From: Myxococcales bacterium
GTDB taxonomy: Bacteria > Myxococcota > Myxococcia > Myxococcales > Anaeromyxobacteraceae
Direction: 5' to 3'
NCBI GenBank assembly: GCA_021779335.1
Contig: JAJYAW010000041.1
Span: forward strand, 1-12,242
DNA length: 12,242 bases
The position numbers and the translations under genes were made by a program. Under the pieces are notes generated by a model, which was given only the letters and a program-made list of their open reading frames with translations, searched no databases and was not told the origin of the DNA. Positions 7,903 to 12,242 of the stretch are shown here, piece after piece (positions within the stretch are counted from its first letter, which is position 1; every line of letters begins with the position of its first letter).

Positions 7903-8933
7903 TGGCGCGCCTGGCCCTCCTCCCGGGGCCCGGGACCGGACCGGAGGACGGGCCGGTCCTCGATCTGGGCCCGGCCGCCCCGCCCTCGGTCCACCTCCCC
8001 GACGTGCGCGACCGGGCGCGGGCCGCCTTCCTGGGCCTGGCGCTCGGCGACGCGCTCGGCGCCACCGTGGAGTTCATGACGCCGGCCGAGATCCGCTCCG
8101 CCCACGGCATCCACCGCGAGCTCACCGGCGGCGGCTGGCTCCGGCTCCGGCCGGGCCAGGTCACCGACGACACCGAGCTGTCGCTGGCCATGGCGCGCGC
8201 CATCGACGCGGCCGGCGGCTGGTCGCTGCTGGGCGTGGCCGAGGCCTTCGCCGCCTGGCTGAAGGGGCGCCCGACCGACGTCGGGGCCACCTGCCGCGCC
8301 GGCATCCGGCGCTACCTCATCGAGGGGACGCTGCAAGGGCGGCCGGGCGCCTGGGACGCCGGCAACGGGGCCGCCATGCGGGTGCTGCCGGTGGCGCTCC
8401 TCACCCTGGGCGACGACGAGGGGCTCTGGCGGCTGGCGGTGGCGCAGGCTCGCATCACCCACCACCACCCGCTCTCCGACGCGGCCTGCGTCCTCGTCGG
8501 CCGGCTCGTGCAGCAGGCCTGCCTGGGCCGATCGCTGCGCCACCTGCGCGCCGGCGCCGAGGCGGCCGGGCGGGAGGTGCCGCACTTCCGCTTCGAGCCC
8601 TACCGCGGCCTGGCCACCGGCTACGTGGCGGACACGCTGCAGACCGTCCTCCACCACCTCTTCACCACCCGTGACTTCGAGGGCTGCCTGACCGCGGTGG
8701 TGAACCAGGGAGGCGACGCCGACACCACCGGGGCCATCGCCGGGGCCATCGCCGGCGCCTACTACGGCCCGGAGGGGCTGCCGGCGCGCTGGCTGCGCCG
8801 GCTCGATCGGGCCCTGGTGGCGGAGCTGACGCGCCTGGCGGACCGGCTGGTGGCGCTCTCGCCGCTGGCCGCCAGGGTCAGCGACGGGGCGGGTGGGCCG
8901 CCACCGGTGGCTGGTGGAGCAGCCGCACCTTGA
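7902..8933 (+). CDS. draG: Dinitrogenase reductase activating glycohydrolase DraG
   Basis: DraG removes ADP-ribose from the modified NifH arginine and so reactivates nitrogenase. It uses a dinuclear Mn/Mg centre. The metal and substrate motifs are present: TDDTE at 88-92, Asp126 in GRPTDVG, ITHHHPLSDAA at 185-195, and QGGDADTTGA at 269-278 with Asp272, Asp274 and Thr275. The similarity to the Rhodospirillum DraG runs along the whole domain (for example EFMT near residue 57 and GGGWLRL at 76-82), so it is DraG rather than a generic ADP-ribosylglycohydrolase. At 343 residues it is longer than the usual ~295, with about 34 Pro/Gly-rich residues in front and a low-complexity tail. An in-frame GTG at 8004 would give a standard-length N-terminus, but the ATG at 7902 overlaps the GNAT stop, so I chose it. 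It is the last gene of the plus-strand unit. Confidence 0.95.
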   Translation: MARLALLPGPGTGPEDGPVLDLGPAAPPSVHLPDVRDRARAAFLGLALGDALGATVEFMTPAEIRSAHGIHRELTGGGWLRLRPGQVTDDTELSLAMARAIDAAGGWSLLGVAEAFAAWLKGRPTDVGATCRAGIRRYLIEGTLQGRPGAWDAGNGAAMRVLPVALLTLGDDEGLWRLAVAQARITHHHPLSDAACVLVGRLVQQACLGRSLRHLRAGAEAAGREVPHFRFEPYRGLATGYVADTLQTVLHHLFTTRDFEGCLTAVVNQGGDADTTGAIAGAIAGAYYGPEGLPARWLRRLDRALVAELTRLADRLVALSPLAARVSDGAGGPPPVAGGAAAP

Positions 8934-9001
8934 GGGGCGCGCCCGCGCCTTCCGGCCCTCGTCGAGCTCGCGCCAGCCCCCCCCCCCAGCCTGAGAGCAG
9001 C
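8934..9001. other. Convergent intergenic gap between draG and the toxin remnant
   Basis: This 68-bp gap separates two converging genes. It holds a self-complementary GGGCGCGCCC (8935-8944), which has no loop, and a run of 11 C (8977-8987). I see no convincing stem-loop plus U-tract terminator on either strand, so how the two convergent transcripts end is not evident. Confidence 0.6.
8977..8987. repeat. Homopolymer tract of 11 C
   Basis: Eleven consecutive C residues in the non-coding gap after draG. Such tracts are prone to slippage, and their length in an assembly is uncertain. It is not inside a reading frame, so a change in length should not affect a protein. Confidence 0.9.
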
Positions 9002-9434
9002 TCAACCTCCGAGCGGCATCACGGTCCGCAGGCCGTCGACCCCGGCGAAGTCGCGGTCGTGGGTCGCGAGAACGGCGCCCTGCTCCAGGGCGAGCGCGGC
9101 GAGGTGCGCGTCCATGACGAGCGGACCCCGCACCTGATCTCGAGCGAGCATGGGTCCGAGAATGGACCGATGGCGCTCCCCGGGCGACACGAGCACCGCA
9201 CTGGGCTGCGCCAGCCAGGACTCCACGATGGACACCGCCTCGTCGGGCGGTAGCGGGCTCGCCAAGGCCCGTGGGTTCGTCGCGATCCGCAGGAACGCCA
9301 GGATGGTCACCCACGCGAACCCGACCTGTTCGGTGCGGGAGAGGACGTCCTCCAGCCAGGCCTTGGCCCGCGCGTGCTCGCGCGAGCTCGGCCGTCTAGG
9401 CGTACAGGAGGAGACTCGCGTCGACGAGGATCAC
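9002..9434 (-). pseudogene. PIN-domain (VapC-like) toxin, frameshifted
   Basis: VapC-type toxins are PIN-domain ribonucleases needing three or four acidic residues. The GTG start at 9434 overlaps the antitoxin stop by four bases (GTGA), as in intact VapBC operons, and encodes VILVDASLLLYA with the first catalytic Asp. It then meets TAG at 9396-9398. One base further on, another frame carries the rest: SSREHARAKAWLEDVLS, then ILAFLRIATNPRA, then the acidic motifs VMDAHLAALAL and ATHDRDFAG, ending at TGA 9002. A net loss of two bases near 9392-9399 from an ancestral LLYAYDRPSS explains the break. The C-terminal piece alone could start at GTG 9310 (102 residues) but would lack the first Asp, so it is probably inactive. 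A sequencing error or a +1 recoding event are the alternatives. Confidence 0.8.
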
Positions 9435-9679
9435 GGATGTCCCGGACCCTCGACGGACTCGAGGAGATCGCCGACGGAGTCGTAGCTCAGACCGGAGCGC
9501 AGCCCGAGCGCGCTCGCCTTCACCTCGAACGGCCGGCTCTCGGGCCGCCGGCTGGCAGCGAGCGCACGCCGCAGGAGGTCGTTCACGAAGAGCCTCAGCC
9601 ACCTTCCGGTCCGGCGCGCCTCCGCTTCGAGGCGCTGCGCGACGTCGTCCTCCAGGGTCAGCGTCGTCCGGATGCTCAC
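9431..9679 (-). CDS. VapB-like antitoxin of the PIN toxin
   Basis: An 82-residue protein with an N-terminal ribbon-helix-helix-like segment (IRTTLTLEDDVAQRLEAEA, residues 3-21), then a second helix (VNDLLRRAL) and a C-terminal arm (GLRSGLSYDSVGDLLE, 59-74) of the kind that wraps PIN toxins. It resembles the antitoxins that precede PIN genes in myxobacteria and actinobacteria. It should neutralise the toxin and, through its N-terminus, repress its own operon. I chose the GTG at 9679 because homologous antitoxins begin right at the (M)xRTTLTL strand and because a 12-bp inverted repeat ends exactly there. An ATG at 9703 would add eight residues (90 in total) and put the repeat inside the gene. 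No clear Shine-Dalgarno is seen for either. The toxin partner is broken, so this may be an orphan antitoxin. Confidence 0.75.
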   Translation of the reverse strand: MSIRTTLTLEDDVAQRLEAEARRTGRWLRLFVNDLLRRALAASRRPESRPFEVKASALGLRSGLSYDSVGDLLESVEGPGHP

Positions 9680-9711
9680 ATCAAGATGCCGGTCATGGAG
9701 CATCTTGATGT
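9678..9711. promoter_or_regulatory. Inverted repeat, probable antitoxin operator
   Basis: ACATCAAGATGC (9678-9689) and GCATCTTGATGT (9700-9711) are perfect complements 10 bases apart. Each arm is itself nearly palindromic (CATC-NN-GATG), which would suit two RHH dimers bound side by side. It sits at the antitoxin start and overlaps its GTG, the usual place for a VapB autoregulatory operator. It is clearly AT-richer than its surroundings. It could also form an RNA hairpin after draT, but no U-tract follows, so a terminator role is less likely. Confidence 0.65.
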
Positions 9712-9756
9712 CAGGACGACCCTTCCGCGCGTCGCGGAGCGCCGCGGAGGACACCG

Positions 9757-10545
9757 TCACGCCAGCACCCGCCGCACCCGCAGCTCCCCGCCGATCACCA
9801 GCGCCTCCCGCTCGCCCTGGAGCGCGCCCACCAGCAGCCAGCTGGCGCAGAAGATCCGCGGCAGCGCCACCCGCGCCTCCCAGACGGTGGAGCCGAACTC
9901 CCAGGCCCGCTCCTGGTCGTCGGTGAAGGAGCAGAGGTTGTTGAGCCGCACCACCTGCTCGCGCGGGCCGAGCCGGCGCAGCACCTCGTGCTCGGCGGCG
10001 TCGTGCTGGCCGCGCCAGAGGGTGAGCCACCGCTCGCCGGGGTGGCGGCGGGCCAGCTCGTACTGGGTGAAGGCGTAGACCAGGTCGAGCTGGTCGAAGA
10101 TGGCGTTGGTGCGGGCGCTGCCGAGCATCCGGTCGCGGGCGTAGCGGGCCTGGGCCGGGCCCTCCGGCCCGTCGAGGGGGACGCGGTGGAAGGTGGGCGG
10201 GATGCCGAGCCGGCTCTCCACCCAGGCCTTGAGCACCGCCCCCTCCAGGCCGCTCGAGTCGTGCCCCCAGCCGCGCAGGTAGCGCAGGTAGCCGTTCCTC
10301 AGCGAGCTGCGCGCCGGCGCGGTCGTCTGGGCCTGCCACTGGTGCAGCTGGAACCTCACCGAGAGCCAGTCGTCGAGCCGGCGCGCCCGCTCGGCGGGGT
10401 CGTCGAGGCCGTCGAGCGTCCGGAACAGGTAGGCGTTGGACTGGCGCACCCCCTGGAGCTCGATGGGCCGCGGGTCGTCGTTGAACTCGGCGGAGGCGAG
10501 GACCCAGGGCGGCAGGTTGCAGCGGTTGAAGGAGGTGGGCGCCAT
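9757..10545 (-). CDS. draT: NAD+-dinitrogen-reductase ADP-ribosyltransferase DraT
   Basis: DraT transfers ADP-ribose from NAD+ to one arginine of NifH and so shuts nitrogenase off after ammonium or energy shift. The 262-residue product is close to the family's ~275. It carries the family signature along its length: SFNRCNLPPWVLAS near the N-terminus, GVRQSN, SLRNGYLRYLRGWG (81-94), EGAVLKAWVESR, RTNAIFDQLDL, GERWLTLWRG, then RLNNLCSFTDD and EFGSTVWE. A plausible ART catalytic set is Arg178 (LWRG), Ser206 (CSFTDD) and Glu254 (IGGE); these assignments are mine. The ATG at 10545 is 16 nt after the nifA stop and has no purine-rich Shine-Dalgarno, suggesting coupling to nifA translation. It is separated from draG by the toxin-antitoxin remnant and faces the opposite way. 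Confidence 0.95.
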   Translation of the reverse strand: MAPTSFNRCNLPPWVLASAEFNDDPRPIELQGVRQSNAYLFRTLDGLDDPAERARRLDDWLSVRFQLHQWQAQTTAPARSSLRNGYLRYLRGWGHDSSGLEGAVLKAWVESRLGIPPTFHRVPLDGPEGPAQARYARDRMLGSARTNAIFDQLDLVYAFTQYELARRHPGERWLTLWRGQHDAAEHEVLRRLGPREQVVRLNNLCSFTDDQERAWEFGSTVWEARVALPRIFCASWLLVGALQGEREALVIGGELRVRRVLA

Positions 10546-10561
10546 GCGGGCAGGCGGAGGC

Positions 10562-12151
10562 CTAGAACCGCTCCAGCGCGATGCCGTACTTCCTCACCCG
10601 GTAGCCGAGCTGGCGCACCGTCAGGCCCAGCAGGCGGGCCGCCTTGGCCTGGACCCAGCCGCTCCGCTCCAGCGCCGCGACCACGGCGGCGCGCTCGTCC
10701 GCCGGGCCCGGGTCCGGGACCTGGGCGGCGGCGGGGCTCGGGCTCGGCGGCGCCGCCGGGGCCGAGGCCGGAGCAGGGGCCAGCGCCGGGGCCGAGACCC
10801 GCTCCAGCAGGCAGGCGGTGTGGACGCCTCCCAGCACGCAGGGGAAGTCGCCGCGGCCGAGCCGGTCCCGCTCGGTCCCCACCAGCGCCCGCTCCAGGCA
10901 GTTGCGGAGCTGGCGGGCGTTGCCGGTGAGCCGGCACTCGCCCAGCACGTCGAGCGCCTCCGGCGCGAGCTGCACCTGGCGCCCGTGCTCCAGGTTGAGC
11001 TGCCGGAGGAAGTGGTCGGCCAGCGCCGGCACGTCCTCCGGCCGCTCGCGCAGCGGCGGCAGGGAGATGGTGACCACCGAGAGCCGGTGGTACAGGTCGA
11101 GCCGGAAGGCGCCGCCCCGGACCATCTCCTCGAGGTCGCGGTTGGTGGCCGCCACCACCCGCACGTCGACGGTGAGGGTGCGGCGCCCGCCCACCCGCTC
11201 GAACTGCCGCTCCTGCAGGGCGCGCAGCAGCTTGGCCTGCGCCGCCTGGGACAGCTCCCCGACCTCGTCGAGGAAGAGCGTGCCGCCGTCGGCCTGCTCG
11301 AACTTGCCGGCGTGGGTGGCGCTGGCGCCGGTGAAGGCCCCCTTCTCGTGGCCGAAGAGGACCGACTCGATGAGCGTCTCGGGCAGCGCGGCGCAGTTGA
11401 TGGCCACGAAGGGGCGCCCGGCGCGCGGGCTCGCGTCGTGGACGGCCCGGGCGATGACCTCCTTCCCGGTGCCGCTCTCGCCGCGCAGGAAGACGGTGGC
11501 GCGGCTCTGCGCCACCCGCGCCACCAGGGCGAGCACCTCGCGCATCCTGGCGCTCTGGCCGACGACGCCCGGGAAGCGCTCCGCGTCGGCCGTCACCGGG
11601 GGCAGGTCGTGCGCGGCGCGCCGGTGCGGGCTCTCCAGCTGCATGAGCCGGACCCGGGCGCCGATGAGGTGGGAGATGACGGTGAGGAGGCGGACGTCGC
11701 GGCCGAATTCCGGCGGCCCGCGGCCCCGCGGCCGGTCCACCGTGAGCACGCCCAGCACGGCGCGCCCGTCCTGCACCGGCACGCCGATGAAGGCGCGGGG
11801 CGATCGCTCCAGATCCCGCCAGCTCCCGGTCCGGTTGAGGAAGAGCGGCTCCTGGCCGATGTCCGGGATCACCACCGGGAGCCCGGTGGCGAAGATGCGC
11901 CCCACCACCCCCTCGCCCGGCCGGAGCCGGCCCAGGATCCGCTCGGCGTCCACCATCTCCGGCGCCGCCTCGATGAAGACCTCGCCGGTGACCGGGTCGA
12001 AGAGCGAGAGGGTGCCGTTCTCCATGCCCAGGTAGAGGCCGAGCAGGTTGAGCGCCGAGGTGAACGCCTTGTTCAGGTCGGTGGAGAGGGACAGGACCTT
12101 GGCCACCTCGTAGAGCGTCTCGGTCTCGAGGTCGGCGCGGCGCGGCTCCAT
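10562..12151 (-). CDS. nifA: Nif-specific sigma-54 activator NifA
   Basis: NifA activates sigma-54 nif promoters such as the one before nifH. From the ATG at 12151 (529 residues) the order is: GAF domain (about 10-170), AAA+ domain with Walker A GESGTGKE (224-231), sigma-54 contact loop GAFTGA (271-276) and Walker B GGTLFLDE (289-296), an Ala/Pro-rich linker (about 453-484), and a Fis-type HTH ending RQLGYRVRKYGI. Between AAA+ and linker lie four cysteines, C406-x11-C418-x19-C438-x8-C447. The first two spacings equal those of oxygen-sensitive NifA proteins; the last is normally x4. The usual WPGNVREL reads LTGNARQL here. A GTG at 12205 would add 18 residues, and has GAGGGG just in front, whereas the ATG has no clear Shine-Dalgarno; I prefer the ATG because the extra residues look non-conserved. 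draT follows in the same unit. Confidence 0.93.
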   Translation of the reverse strand: MEPRRADLETETLYEVAKVLSLSTDLNKAFTSALNLLGLYLGMENGTLSLFDPVTGEVFIEAAPEMVDAERILGRLRPGEGVVGRIFATGLPVVIPDIGQEPLFLNRTGSWRDLERSPRAFIGVPVQDGRAVLGVLTVDRPRGRGPPEFGRDVRLLTVISHLIGARVRLMQLESPHRRAAHDLPPVTADAERFPGVVGQSARMREVLALVARVAQSRATVFLRGESGTGKEVIARAVHDASPRAGRPFVAINCAALPETLIESVLFGHEKGAFTGASATHAGKFEQADGGTLFLDEVGELSQAAQAKLLRALQERQFERVGGRRTLTVDVRVVAATNRDLEEMVRGGAFRLDLYHRLSVVTISLPPLRERPEDVPALADHFLRQLNLEHGRQVQLAPEALDVLGECRLTGNARQLRNCLERALVGTERDRLGRGDFPCVLGGVHTACLLERVSAPALAPAPASAPAAPPSPSPAAAQVPDPGPADERAAVVAALERSGWVQAKAARLLGLTVRQLGYRVRKYGIALERF

Positions 12152-12242
12152 CCGTGGGGTGGATAGCAGGGCGCGTGCCAGCGGGGCGCCGGGCGGGCGG
12201 GGCACAACCCCTCGACACGGCGCAGGGTGAGCCCCCGCCAGC

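Noticed and set aside
8730..8753. Exact 12-bp tandem duplication GGGGCCATCGCC in draG
   Set aside because: It encodes GAIAGAIA, and the DraG family normally has a similar Gly/Ala-rich helix after GGDADTTG, so the repeat follows from protein sequence.
8935..8944. GGGCGCGCCC palindrome after draG as a terminator
   Set aside because: It has no loop and no following U-tract; a short GC palindrome is unremarkable here.
10356..12218. 620-residue frame overlapping nifA and draT on the minus strand
   Set aside because: Out of frame with both genes and Arg/Pro/Ala-rich. NifA and DraT motifs lie in the other frames.
12222..12235. Possible sigma-54 site before nifA (GG-N10-GC on the minus strand)
   Set aside because: Only the GG and TGC match; the T before GG and the rest of the -24 box are absent, and such spacing is frequent by chance in GC-rich DNA.
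1..12242. tRNA, rRNA, CRISPR array, insertion sequence or prophage genes
   Set aside because: I saw no repeats with regular spacers, transposase or integrase motifs, or RNA gene signatures on either strand.

Overview
The window is a compact molybdenum-nitrogenase (nif) locus from a very GC-rich bacterium. The gene set and order, a fused NifE-NifN protein, DraT/DraG control of nitrogenase reductase and a VapBC-like module of a type common in myxobacteria all suggest a Myxococcota / deltaproteobacterial diazotroph such as Anaeromyxobacter. The genus is an inference from general resemblance; no search was run.

Left and centre (about 1-8933, plus strand): a sigma-54 type promoter (GG-N10-GC, bases 27-43) lies 73 bp before nifH. 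It is followed by nine genes in one direction with gaps of 31 bp or less: nifH, nifD, nifK, a single-ORF nifE-nifN fusion, a NifX-family gene, the nif-specific 2[4Fe-4S] ferredoxin fdxB, a GNAT acetyltransferase, and draG (the GNAT stop and draG start overlap as TGATG). The P-cluster, FeMo-cofactor and [4Fe-4S] ligands of NifH/D/K and the main cluster ligands of NifE/N can all be found. There are no nifI (PII-like) genes between nifH and nifD, and no nifB, nifS, nifU or nifV in the window.

Right side (about 9002-12242, minus strand, converging on the first unit): nifA, then draT 16 nt downstream, then a small toxin-antitoxin module (VapB-like antitoxin and PIN-domain toxin) between draT and draG. 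The toxin gene is broken by a frameshift plus in-frame TAG just after its first catalytic Asp. The antitoxin is intact and is preceded by a 12-bp perfect inverted repeat that looks like its operator.

How it fits together: NifA with sigma-54 should switch on the nifH operon. NifH reduces NifDK. NifEN and NifX serve FeMo-cofactor assembly and FdxB probably supplies electrons. When ammonium or energy status changes, DraT ADP-ribosylates the conserved NifH arginine (Arg99 here) and DraG removes the group. The 'off' enzyme (DraT) is linked to the activator gene, while the 'on' enzyme (DraG) is linked to the nitrogenase operon. NifA carries a four-cysteine motif of the oxygen-sensitive type with an unusual last spacing. 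The less explained parts are the GNAT tied to draG, the decayed toxin with its surviving antitoxin and operator-like repeat, and the NifA cysteine variant.
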